This document shows positions 1-7,525 of a stretch of 52,697 bases of DNA, piece by piece; position 1 is the stretch's first letter; each line of letters begins with the position of its first letter. The stretch spans positions 1 through 52,697 of the forward strand of contig JAHYZV010000011.1 in assembly GCA_019424245.1 (NCBI GenBank). The letters run 5' to 3'. The notes below the pieces were generated by a model. That model saw only the letters and a program-made list of their open reading frames with translations, had not been told where the DNA came from and did not search any database. The position numbers and the translations under genes were made by a program. The DNA is from Clostridiales bacterium (lineage in GTDB: Bacteria > Bacillota > Clostridia > Lachnospirales > Lachnospiraceae).

Positions 1-52
1 GAGCAGCTGATTTGTAATCAGCAGGTTGTTGGTTCGACTCCGACTGTCGGCT
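1..52 (+). tRNA. tRNA-Thr (TGT), 5' truncated by window edge
   Basis: The 3' two thirds of a tRNA are visible. The anticodon stem is gctga/tcagc around the loop tttgtaa, giving anticodon TGT at 13-15. The T arm at 28-44 has a perfect 5-bp stem around ttcgact, and the 3' acceptor strand tgtcggc is followed by discriminator T at 52. No CCA is encoded. The D arm and 5' acceptor strand lie outside the window. It is the first visible member of a run of four tRNA genes on the plus strand. Confidence 0.93.
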
Positions 53-113
53 TTTTGTTAACAATAATCTTGATAGTTAAGATATCAAGGGGATTGTTAA
101 TCTAATTTTATAT

Positions 114-195
114 GGGTGGATTCCCGAGTGGCCAAAGGGGACAGACTGTAAATCTGCTGGCACTGCCTTCGAAGGTTCGAATCCTTCTCCGCCCA
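114..195 (+). tRNA. tRNA-Tyr (GTA)
   Basis: This is a class II tRNA with a long variable arm. Acceptor strands gggtgga and tccgccc pair with one G-T wobble, and the discriminator is A195. The anticodon loop ctgtaaa gives GTA at 148-150. The outermost anticodon-stem pair (A141/C157) is mismatched, which is tolerated at this position. CCA is not encoded. Confidence 0.96.
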
Positions 196-239
196 TTTGA
201 TGAATATATTTCATCATTTTGCATATAGTATAATATTGA

Positions 240-313
240 CGCGGGGTAGAGCAGCTCGGAAGCTCGTCGGGCTCATAACCCGAAGGTCACAGGTTCAAAT
301 CCTGTCCCCGCTA
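240..313 (+). tRNA. Initiator tRNA-fMet (CAT)
   Basis: Two initiator hallmarks are visible. The first acceptor position C240 faces T312 and does not pair, and the anticodon stem ends in three consecutive G-C pairs (ggg/ccc) around the loop ctcataa. The remaining six acceptor pairs are perfect, and the T loop is ttcaaat. CCA is not encoded. An elongator tRNA-Met would pair at position 1 and lack the GGG/CCC run. Confidence 0.96.
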
Positions 314-317
314 CTCT

Positions 318-390
<73 letters not shown>

Positions 391-399
391 CTAGATGTT

Positions 400-434
400 G
401 TAGGTATTACAGTACGTAATATCTACTTTTTTTT
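400..434 (+). terminator. Rho-independent terminator of the tRNA operon
   Basis: An 11-bp stem, gtaggtattac paired with gtaatatctac (one G-T pair), encloses a 5-nt loop and is followed by eight T residues at 427-434. It lies 9 nt beyond tRNA-Phe. Confidence 0.88.
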
Positions 435-454
435 GTTATAATTATATATTTAAT

Positions 455-525
455 CTTGTGGAGATAGTAAATCAAGAGGTCCGTGAAGCAGGAAGTCCAT
501 TGGCTTTAGACAATGGGTAGTTCAC
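455..525 (+). mobile_element. Relic of an IS200/IS605 right end (omega-RNA-like 3' end), no tnpB
   Basis: The stretch reads gtccgtgaagcaggaag, then a hairpin ccattg/caatgg with loop gctttaga, then gggtagttcac. From general knowledge this arrangement (GAAGCAGGAAG, hairpin with a CTTTAG-type loop, GGTAGTTCAC) resembles the right ends of IS200/IS605 elements, where it forms the 3' part of the TnpB guide RNA. There is no room for a tnpB or tnpA gene, since tRNA-Phe ends at 390, so it is a solo end or decayed copy. The left boundary is uncertain. Its transcription is unknown and the preceding terminator should isolate it. Confidence 0.55.
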
Positions 526-564
526 TGTATTTATATAGGCATGTTATGGAAGGAATAAATAAGT

Positions 565-2226
565 ATGAAAGATATTAAAGAAAAAATAAATGAGTGGAAA
601 ATATATGAAGAAAATGAACAATATGAACAATATGAAGAAAATGAACTGAAAATGAAACTTCATAATGAAAATGTTTACCAATATGATGATATGCTTGGAA
701 AATTAGAGGCATATAGCAAGGAAAATATAGTTCCCATGCATATGCCAGGTGCTAAACGAAACAGTGAACTTATAGGAAGATATATGGATGACATGCCAGC
801 ACCATATGACATAGACATTACTGAGATAGATGGCTTTGATAACATGCATAATGCAGATGGAATGATAAAGAAAGCATTTGAAAAGACAGCGGCATTATAT
901 GGAGCTGATGAGAGTCTGTTTTTAGTTAATGGAAGTACGGCAGGTAATATGGCGGCAATATGTGGAGTTACGGATAAAGGGGACAGTATAATAGTGGCAA
1001 GAAACTGTCACATTTCCGTCTATAATGCAATTATCCTAAATGAACTGGATGCGAATTATGTTTATCCACAATATGATGACGCGTATGGATACTATAAGGG
1101 GATAAGTTTAAGAGAAATAAAGGATACTGTGGAAAAGAATGAGAGTATGGGCAAAGATATTAAGGCAGTAGTTATAACTTCTCCGACATATGAAGGTAAC
1201 GTTTCAGACATTAAAAATATAGCAGCATATCTTCATGAACATAATATACCGCTTATAGTTGATGAAGCTCATGGAGCACATTTTAAGTTTTCTTGTGAAT
1301 TTCCACAGACTGCAGTTGAGCAGGGGGCAGATATAGTTATAAACAGTGTACATAAGACACTTCCTTCGCTTACACAGACGGCAGTTATGCATATAAACTA
1401 TGGATATGTAAATGTTTCTAAGGTGAAAAGATACTGGAATATATATCAGTCAACCAGTCCATCATATATACTTATGGGATCAATAGACAGATGCATGAGC
1501 ATAATAGAAAAAGATGGTGAATATCTTTTTGAAAATTATATATCAAAGTTAAAAATATTACGCAATAAATTAGGTCAGCTTAAAAATATAAAGCTTATAG
1601 ATTCAGATGATATATCAAAGATAGTTATTGGCTGTGATAATGCCAAAAAACTATACGATATATTATTAAAGAAGTATGGAATACAGCTTGAAATGTCGTC
1701 ATTAAAGTATGCAATAGCCATGACATCAATATTTGATTCTGCAGAGTATTATGACAGATTTTATAATGCATTGTGTGAAATAGATAGAAGGTATAATGAT
1801 ATAATATCTGAAAGTAACAGTGTAAATAATAATCAAAATTATGCTGAACGTTACAATATATTTAATAATACTTCATCAATAAAAAAAGCAGATATAAAAG
1901 TAAATATAGCTGATTTTAAAAATGAAGCTTTAATGAGTATAGCAAAAGCTTTAAATGAAGGTGATAAAAACGGATATGATAAAATTATGATGAATGACAG
2001 CTCTTTGTATGGTAGAATAAGTGCAAAGATGGTATATGTGTATCCACCTGGAATTCCAATTCTTTGTCCTGGTGAGATTATATCTGAAAATGTCGTCAAT
2101 ATAATAAGCAAAGCAATAGATAATGGACTTGAAGTAGTTGGACTTGAAGATAATTTAAAGGATAGCCGCAACGATAAAAACACAAAAAATGAGGGATGTA
2201 AAGGAGCATTTGTATGCCTGAAATAG
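565..2226 (+). CDS. Orn/Lys/Arg decarboxylase family PLP enzyme (YaaO-like)
   Basis: The protein is a fold-type I PLP enzyme of the Gram-positive YaaO/SpeA type that decarboxylates arginine, lysine or ornithine; the exact substrate cannot be read. Visible signatures are the N-terminal MHMPGAKRN motif (near residue 58), ESLFLVNGSTAGNMAAI, VDEAHGAH and SVHKTLPS, where K264 is the expected Schiff-base lysine. A C-terminal YPPGIP motif is typical of the family. Residues 1 to about 40 form an unusual Glu/Tyr/Asn-rich extension with repeated EEN and QYE units before the usual family start. A ggaagga site 10 nt upstream supports the start. It overlaps the next gene by 13 bp and opens the same cluster as yaaO in Bacillus. 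Confidence 0.88.
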   Translation: MKDIKEKINEWKIYEENEQYEQYEENELKMKLHNENVYQYDDMLGKLEAYSKENIVPMHMPGAKRNSELIGRYMDDMPAPYDIDITEIDGFDNMHNADGMIKKAFEKTAALYGADESLFLVNGSTAGNMAAICGVTDKGDSIIVARNCHISVYNAIILNELDANYVYPQYDDAYGYYKGISLREIKDTVEKNESMGKDIKAVVITSPTYEGNVSDIKNIAAYLHEHNIPLIVDEAHGAHFKFSCEFPQTAVEQGADIVINSVHKTLPSLTQTAVMHINYGYVNVSKVKRYWNIYQSTSPSYILMGSIDRCMSIIEKDGEYLFENYISKLKILRNKLGQLKNIKLIDSDDISKIVIGCDNAKKLYDILLKKYGIQLEMSSLKYAIAMTSIFDSAEYYDRFYNALCEIDRRYNDIISESNSVNNNQNYAERYNIFNNTSSIKKADIKVNIADFKNEALMSIAKALNEGDKNGYDKIMMNDSSLYGRISAKMVYVYPPGIPILCPGEIISENVVNIISKAIDNGLEVVGLEDNLKDSRNDKNTKNEGCKGAFVCLK

Positions 2227-2810
2227 CATTTATAATGGGAAAAAGTTCCAGTGGAAAGGATCATATATTTAAGGCACTTATAGAGGACGAAACACTTGGG
2301 TTAAGTACAATAACCATGTATACAACACGCCCTATGAGAGCTGGTGAAACAGATGGGGTTGAGTATTATTTTGTAGATGATAACAAAGTCTGCGAGTTTG
2401 AGAAAAATAATAAAATCATTGAAATGAGAAAATATCAGACGGTATACGGAGAGTGGAAATATTTCACAGCAGATGATGGTCAGATAGAGTCTGGAAGTGG
2501 AAAGCGTTACATAGTTATTGGAACAATAGAGGCATATAACAAATTCGTGGAGTACTTTGGAAAAGAGTGTATGCTTCCGATATATATTGAAGTAGAAGAT
2601 GGACTAAGACTGCAGAGGGCTATTAAGAGAGAACAGGAGCAGGATGTTCCACATTACGAGGAAATGTGCAGAAGATTTTTAGCTGACAGCGTTGATTTTT
2701 CAGAGGAAAATATAAGAAATGCCGGTATTGTTAAAAGATTCAGTAATAACGGCTCAATTGATGAATGTATATATAATATAAAAGAGGAAATAAAGACAAG
2801 ATTGTTTTAA
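2214..2810 (+). CDS. Guanylate kinase family protein
   Basis: This small P-loop kinase is related to guanylate kinase (GMP + ATP to GDP + ADP). Residues 9-16 (GKSSSGKD) form the Walker A loop, and TTRPMRAGETDGVEYYFV matches the GMP-binding segment of the family. The residue after the P-loop lysine is Asp, whereas Ser, Thr or Gly is usual. The length of 198 aa is normal. In Bacillus the corresponding slot after yaaO holds thymidylate kinase (tmk), so this may be a second or replacement nucleotide kinase; the TTRP motif argues for the guanylate kinase fold. The ATG lies inside the 3' end of the decarboxylase gene, suggesting translational coupling. Confidence 0.82.
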   Translation: MPEIAFIMGKSSSGKDHIFKALIEDETLGLSTITMYTTRPMRAGETDGVEYYFVDDNKVCEFEKNNKIIEMRKYQTVYGEWKYFTADDGQIESGSGKRYIVIGTIEAYNKFVEYFGKECMLPIYIEVEDGLRLQRAIKREQEQDVPHYEEMCRRFLADSVDFSEENIRNAGIVKRFSNNGSIDECIYNIKEEIKTRLF

Positions 2811-2851
2811 TGCTGTATTTATGATAATATGTTATATGATTGGAGTTTGCT

Positions 2852-3292
2852 ATGGATATTAAAGTTAATGATATTAAAGCGTCATCTCAGATACAGAGTG
2901 TAAAAAGCACAGCAAGTTCAGATGATAGTTTCAAGTTTACATTAATAAGTAATATTGAAGAAAAAGACCTTCAGGAAAAGCTTGGTAATATGATGCAGGA
3001 GATTACTGAGCAGGGAGAAAAGATTGCTAAGCATATGGATATTAAAGATATGCGTAAGTACAGAGAACTCGTAAAAGGCTTTTTAAATGAGGTAGTTAAC
3101 CGTTCGCATAAGTTTTCAAGAGAGAACTTTCTTGACAGAAGAGGCCGTCACAGAGTATATGGCATAGTCAAGCTTGTTGATAAGAATCTTGATGAACTTG
3201 CAGGTGAACTTGTTAAAGAAGAAAAGAATCACCTTGAAATCGTTGGAAGGATAGATGATATAAGGGGGCTTCTTCTTGATATCACAGCATAA
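2852..3292 (+). CDS. yaaR: YaaR family protein (DUF327)
   Basis: This is a 146-residue soluble, largely helical protein of the YaaR/DUF327 family, function unknown. The C-terminal half has the characteristic motif pattern (YRELVKGFLNEVVNRSHK, then RHRVYGIVKLVDKNLDELA). The start is set at ATG 2852, with a ggag site 6 nt upstream; an earlier in-frame TTG at 2840 overlaps that site and is unlikely. It sits between the kinase and holB, exactly as in Bacillus, and is probably cotranscribed with them. Confidence 0.85.
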   Translation: MDIKVNDIKASSQIQSVKSTASSDDSFKFTLISNIEEKDLQEKLGNMMQEITEQGEKIAKHMDIKDMRKYRELVKGFLNEVVNRSHKFSRENFLDRRGRHRVYGIVKLVDKNLDELAGELVKEEKNHLEIVGRIDDIRGLLLDITA

Positions 3293-3337
3293 GCATAGTC
3301 ATATAAAAAGAAGTAGAAAGATGCAGGAATAAACAAA

Positions 3338-4336
3338 ATGAGTAGTTTTTCAGATATTTATGGATATGAAACAATTAAAGAGCATATGCAGAGTGCCATT
3401 AAGCTTGGTAAAGTATCACACGCATATATTATAAATGGCGGACTTGGTTCAGGAAAAAAGATGTTAGCAGGAATATTTGCTAAGACTCTGCAGTGTGAGA
3501 ATATGGAAGAGACAGTTAATCCATGTAATAAATGTCATTCCTGCATACAGGCAGATTCAGGCAGCCAGCCTGATATTATATGGGTTAAGCATGAGAAACC
3601 AACAAGTATTGGTGTTGATGATGTAAGAGACCAGATAATATCTGATATGCAGATTAAGCCATATTCAAGCAGATATAAGATATATATTATAGATGAGGCT
3701 GAAAAGCTCACAGTTGCAGCACAGAATGCACTTCTTAAGACTATAGAAGAACCACCGGTCTATGGTATCGTAATATTTCTTACAACCAACGCAGATATAT
3801 TCCTTCAGACAATATTATCAAGATGTGTAATGCTTGATTTAAGACCTATAAAGGATAGTGTTGTAGAGGAATATCTTAAAAGCAATTATGATATATCAGA
3901 ATATGAATGCAGGTTTGCAGCGAATTTTGCACAGGGAAAGATAGGACGTGCAAAAACGATTGTAGAAAGTACAGAGTTTGCACATCTTAAGCAGGATGTC
4001 ATGCATGTTATAAAGAATGCTAAGGAGATGTCATCAGCAGAGATTATGTCTGTAGTTAAAGACATAACGAATTATAAGCTTACAATAGATGATTATCTTG
4101 ATCTTATGGCTATGTGGTTTAGGGATGTGTTATTGTTTAAGAGTACAAATGATACGAATTATCTTATATTCAGTGATGAAATATCGCTTATTAAGTCACA
4201 GGCACAGATTATGTCATATGAGGGCATTCAGGATATACTTAATTCCATAGATAAGGTGAGAATAAGACTCAAAGCTAATGTTAACTTTGATTTATGTATA
4301 GAGCTTCTTATTATGGCTATGAAAGAGGCTATGTAG
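3338..4336 (+). CDS. holB: DNA polymerase III subunit delta prime
   Basis: This is the clamp-loader AAA+ subunit that, with tau/gamma and delta, loads the beta sliding clamp at the replication fork. Residues 1-40 carry the segment IYGYETIKEHMQSAIKLGK and the P-loop-like GGLGSGKK. A four-cysteine zinc module lies around residues 50-70 (CENMEETVNPCNKCHSC). IDEAEKLT is the Walker B region, NALLKTIEEP follows it, and the SRC motif is in ILSRCVML. At 332 aa it has normal length. It stands 45 nt after yaaR, in the conserved order yaaR-holB-yaaT. Confidence 0.94.
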   Translation: MSSFSDIYGYETIKEHMQSAIKLGKVSHAYIINGGLGSGKKMLAGIFAKTLQCENMEETVNPCNKCHSCIQADSGSQPDIIWVKHEKPTSIGVDDVRDQIISDMQIKPYSSRYKIYIIDEAEKLTVAAQNALLKTIEEPPVYGIVIFLTTNADIFLQTILSRCVMLDLRPIKDSVVEEYLKSNYDISEYECRFAANFAQGKIGRAKTIVESTEFAHLKQDVMHVIKNAKEMSSAEIMSVVKDITNYKLTIDDYLDLMAMWFRDVLLFKSTNDTNYLIFSDEISLIKSQAQIMSYEGIQDILNSIDKVRIRLKANVNFDLCIELLIMAMKEAM

Positions 4337-4480
4337 GTATAAGTTAAGATGTAATATATTGGATATGACAATATGAGAATGACAACATTGAAAATGAAAT
4401 AAAAAGTCATGGATGTGGCTTTTTATGGAAGTTTCAACGCACATCAAATGCAAATAAACTGACTAAAGGTTAGAAGAATA

Positions 4481-4555
4481 GTGTGAAAAATAAGATTTTT
4501 CACACGCAAGATTTGTGCTTACGCACAAACTTGAGATGCGCTGAGAAGCAGCGCA
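4481..4555 (+). promoter_or_regulatory. Three consecutive hairpins in the ricT leader
   Basis: The 234-bp gap between holB and ricT holds three adjacent inverted repeats. Hairpin 1 (4481-4505) has an 11-bp perfect stem gtgtgaaaaat with a 3-nt loop. Hairpin 2 (4507-4533) has an 11-bp stem with one bulged A, core tttgtgc/gcacaaa. Hairpin 3 (4537-4555) has a 7-bp stem tgcgctg/cagcgca and ends 5 nt before the ggag ribosome site. The caag arm of hairpin 2 recurs right after hairpin 3 (4554-4557), so cttg at 4530-4533 could switch partners. None has a clear T tail. A regulatory RNA leader is an inference. Confidence 0.55.
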
Positions 4556-4570
4556 AGAATGGAGATTAAA

Positions 4571-5482
4571 ATGACTAAGGTTGTTGGAGTTAGATTCAGA
4601 CAGGTGGGAAAGATATATTTCTTTGCACCTGGCAAATACAGTGTTGAGGTTGGCCAGCATGTTATAGTTGAAACAGCGCGTGGTGTTGAGTATGGTTCTG
4701 TTGTACTTGGAGAGAGAGAAGTTGAAGACAGTGATGTAGTACAGCCACTCAAAGCGATTATAAGGATAGCTACTCTGGAGGATGATGAAAGAGAAGCAAA
4801 GAACAGGGAAAAAGAAAAGGAAGCCTATAAGATATGTCTGGAAAAGATTAAGAAACATAATCTTACTATGAAGCTTATCAAGGTTGAGTATACATTTGAT
4901 AATAATAAAGTATTGTTCTACTTTACAGCAGATGGAAGAATAGATTTCAGGGAGCTTGTTAAGGATCTTGCATCAGTGTTTAAGACACGTATAGAGTTAA
5001 GGCAGATAGGTGTAAGGGATGAAACTAAGATTCTAGGTGGTATAGGTTCATGTGGAAGACCACTGTGCTGTGCAACATATATGCCAGAGTTCGTACCAGT
5101 ATCTATTAAGATGGCAAAGGAGCAGAATCTCTCACTTAATCCATCTAAAATATCAGGTGTGTGTGGACGACTTATGTGCTGCCTTAAGAATGAGCAGGAA
5201 ACTTATGAAGAGCTTAACAGCCATCTTCCAAGTGTAGGAGATTATGTAACCACTCCTGAGAAGCTTAAAGGTGAGGTGTCAAGTGTCAATGTATTAAGAC
5301 AGCTTGTTAAAGTTATAGTAACACTTGATGGCGATGAAAAAGAAATAAGGGAATATCCTGTTTCAGAGCTGCGATTTAAGCCTAAAAGAAAAAACGACAG
5401 AATGAACATAGATGATAAAGAGTTAAAAGAGCTTGAAGAGCTTGAGAGAAAGGAAGGAAAAGCCCATATCAATGATGACTGA
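4571..5482 (+). CDS. ricT: RicT/YaaT, PSP1-domain protein of the Y-complex
   Basis: This is a 303-residue PSP1 family protein. In Bacillus RicT (YaaT) works with RicA and RicF in an Fe-S-containing complex that influences RNase Y-dependent mRNA maturation. The N-terminal part (VVGVRFRQVGKIYFF) and central domain match the family. The cysteine clusters GGIGSCGRPLCCATY and SGVCGRLMCCLKNE supply the candidate cluster ligands. The C-terminus is Glu/Lys rich. The start is placed at ATG 4571, which has ggag 6 nt upstream; the in-frame ATG at 4559 overlaps that site. Its 3' end overlaps the methyltransferase gene by 11 bp. The yabA gene that usually follows in Bacillus is absent here. Confidence 0.92.
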   Translation: MTKVVGVRFRQVGKIYFFAPGKYSVEVGQHVIVETARGVEYGSVVLGEREVEDSDVVQPLKAIIRIATLEDDEREAKNREKEKEAYKICLEKIKKHNLTMKLIKVEYTFDNNKVLFYFTADGRIDFRELVKDLASVFKTRIELRQIGVRDETKILGGIGSCGRPLCCATYMPEFVPVSIKMAKEQNLSLNPSKISGVCGRLMCCLKNEQETYEELNSHLPSVGDYVTTPEKLKGEVSSVNVLRQLVKVIVTLDGDEKEIREYPVSELRFKPKRKNDRMNIDDKELKELEELERKEGKAHINDD

Positions 5483-6257
5483 TGTTAAGATAAATGCAGA
5501 AGCTTGTATTAATGCAGAATATAAGATTAATGCTAATGAACGAATAGATGATTTATGCAGGGATAATCTTAAGTTAATCCAGAATACAGATGTGTTCTGT
5601 TTTGGTATGGATGCTGTTTTATTGTCTACATTTGCAAAAGCAGGAAAGAATGATAAGGTGCTGGATCTTGGTACAGGGAATGGTATAATACCTATACTTA
5701 TGCAGGCTAAGAATCCTGGTGGTATGTATACAGGACTTGAGATACAGGATATAAGCTTCAATCTTGCAGCAAGAAATGTCAGTTTGAATAACCTTTCTGA
5801 TCACGTAAATATGGTTCAGGGTGATATTAAGGAAGCTTCACGTATATTTGGTGGGGCTTCTTTTAATGTTGTGACAAGTAATCCACCATATATGAATGAG
5901 AATCATGGAATAGTTAATCCTGAAAGTGCAAAGGCCATAGCAAGGCATGAGCTTTTATGTAGTCTTGAAGATGTAGTAAGAGAGGCATCTAAGTGTCTTA
6001 AGGTTAAGGGGCATATGTATATGGTGCACAGGCCATCAAGATTAGTAGATATATTTACATCTATGAAGAACAACCACTTAGAGCCTAAACGAATGAGGCT
6101 TGTATATCCATATGTGGATAAGCCTGCCAATATGGTGCTTATAGAGGCAGTTAAAGGTGGAAATTCGCAGCTTAAAGTGGAGGAACCACTTATTGTATAT
6201 AATAAAGACGGAAGTTATACAGCAGAGCTTCTGGATATGTATGGAATGAAAGAATGA
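5472..6257 (+). CDS. TrmN6-like tRNA1(Val) (adenine-N6)-methyltransferase (YabB)
   Basis: This is a Rossmann-fold SAM-dependent methyltransferase. Motif I is VLDLGTGNGIIPILM, and the NPPY motif in VTSNPPYMNENHG marks N6-adenine methylation. The family modifies A37 of tRNA-Val, and the Bacillus orthologue is yabB. The domain proper begins at ERIDDLCRDNLKLIQ; the roughly 20 residues before it are less conserved. The start is taken as ATG 5472 (a second ATG follows at once), preceded by aaggaagg about 14 nt upstream. Upstream extension to a TTG at 5433 would overlap ricT by 50 bp and is less likely. Confidence 0.88.
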   Translation: MMTDVKINAEACINAEYKINANERIDDLCRDNLKLIQNTDVFCFGMDAVLLSTFAKAGKNDKVLDLGTGNGIIPILMQAKNPGGMYTGLEIQDISFNLAARNVSLNNLSDHVNMVQGDIKEASRIFGGASFNVVTSNPPYMNENHGIVNPESAKAIARHELLCSLEDVVREASKCLKVKGHMYMVHRPSRLVDIFTSMKNNHLEPKRMRLVYPYVDKPANMVLIEAVKGGNSQLKVEEPLIVYNKDGSYTAELLDMYGMKE

Positions 6258-6363
6258 ATCCTGGATGATTTCGGATATGAATAATCTGGAAGGCTATAAA
6301 TTAATGAAAGATTATTAAATGAAATCTTATTAAATGTAAGCTATAATATGAAAGGGTGTTTGT

Positions 6364-7257
6364 ATGGATAATAAAGATATATTGGAATCGGAAAAAGGCA
6401 TAAGCCAGGGTATAGGACAGTTATATTTATGTGCGACACCTATAGGAAATCTTGAGGATATAACATTCAGGGTGTTAAGAATATTAAAAGAGGTTGATGT
6501 TATAGCAGCAGAGGATACGAGAAACAGTATAAAGCTGCTTAATCATTTTGAAATAAATACGCCAATGACTAGTTATCATGAGTATAACAAGTATGACAAG
6601 GCAAAAACACTAGTTGAGAAAATACTTAAGGGTGAAAATGTGGCCGTTATAACTGATGCAGGAACACCTGGTATATCAGATCCTGGAGAGGAGCTTGTAC
6701 GACAGGCGCTTGAGGCAGGTATAAAGGTATCAAGTGTGCCCGGGGCAGCAGCTTGTATAACAGCACTTACAATGTCAGGACAGGCTACAAGAAGATTTGC
6801 ATTTGAAGCATTTCTTCCATCGGACAAAAATGAGAGAAAAGACATACTTTCAGAGCTTGAGTCAGAAACAAGAACAATGATTATATATGAAGCACCTCAC
6901 AGGCTGTTAAAGACACTTAAGGAGCTTAGCACAGTGCTTGGTGGTGAACGTGCAATAACAGTGTGCAAGGAGCTTACGAAAAGATATGAAAACAGTATGG
7001 TGACAACACTTGATGGAGCCTGTGAGTATTATGAAGTGAATGAGCCAAGAGGCGAGTTTGTTCTTGTTATCGCAGGTAAGAGCCGTGATGCGATAAAGCA
7101 GGAGGAACAGGATAAGTGGAAGGCTATGTCTGAGATGGAGCATGTACAGATGTATATGAACCAGGGGATGGATAAGAAGGAAGCTATGAAGGCAGCAGCT
7201 AAGGACAGAGGTGTATCTAAGAGGGATATATACAATAAGCTGCTTGAAAGTGAATAA
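6364..7257 (+). CDS. rsmI: 16S rRNA (cytidine1402-2'-O)-methyltransferase
   Basis: RsmI methylates the ribose of C1402 in the decoding centre of 16S rRNA using SAM. The tetrapyrrole-methylase fold is recognisable from YLCATPIGNLEDITFRVL at the start, AAEDTRNSIKLLNHF, ITDAGTPGISDPGEELVR and VPGAAACITALTMSG. A C-terminal helical tail (EAMKAAAKDRGVSKRDIYN) is the usual DNA/RNA-binding-like end. At 297 aa the length is normal. It closes the conserved cluster. A 106-bp gap separates it from the methyltransferase and holds nothing obvious. No strong terminator follows, only an AT-rich 7-bp inverted repeat, catttttgttacaaaaatg. Confidence 0.95.
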   Translation: MDNKDILESEKGISQGIGQLYLCATPIGNLEDITFRVLRILKEVDVIAAEDTRNSIKLLNHFEINTPMTSYHEYNKYDKAKTLVEKILKGENVAVITDAGTPGISDPGEELVRQALEAGIKVSSVPGAAACITALTMSGQATRRFAFEAFLPSDKNERKDILSELESETRTMIIYEAPHRLLKTLKELSTVLGGERAITVCKELTKRYENSMVTTLDGACEYYEVNEPRGEFVLVIAGKSRDAIKQEEQDKWKAMSEMEHVQMYMNQGMDKKEAMKAAAKDRGVSKRDIYNKLLESE

Positions 7258-7302
7258 AATCATTTTTGTTACAAAAATGTTACAAAACTTATGTAAAATA
7301 GG

Positions 7303-7331
7303 TTGCTTTATTATAATAAATGAGATATAAT
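7303..7331 (+). promoter_or_regulatory. Sigma-A-type promoter of the pectate lyase gene
   Basis: TTGCTT (7303-7308) and TATAAT (7326-7331) are separated by exactly 17 bp. The predicted start lies near 7338, leaving a 5' leader of about 185 nt before ATG 7526. The decamer tgttacaaaa occurs at 7267-7276 and 7278-7287, 11 bp apart and upstream of the -35, and again at 7391-7400 in the leader. It may be a regulator site. The rest of the leader is very AT rich, and I see no known riboswitch in it. Confidence 0.65.
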
Positions 7332-7525
7332 ACGTTTACTTGTGAAATATTTCTAAAAAATATTGTGTAAAAGAAAAATAATTATAAAAGTGTTACAAAA
7401 AAGAAAAGGCGTTTTTTTGGTAATGTTATAATAATTATTTAAAGAATTGATTGTTTTAATTGAGGAATTGTTTATATTGTACAGTTTTTTGGAAATGTGA
7501 ATCAAATATATATCAGGAGGAAGTT

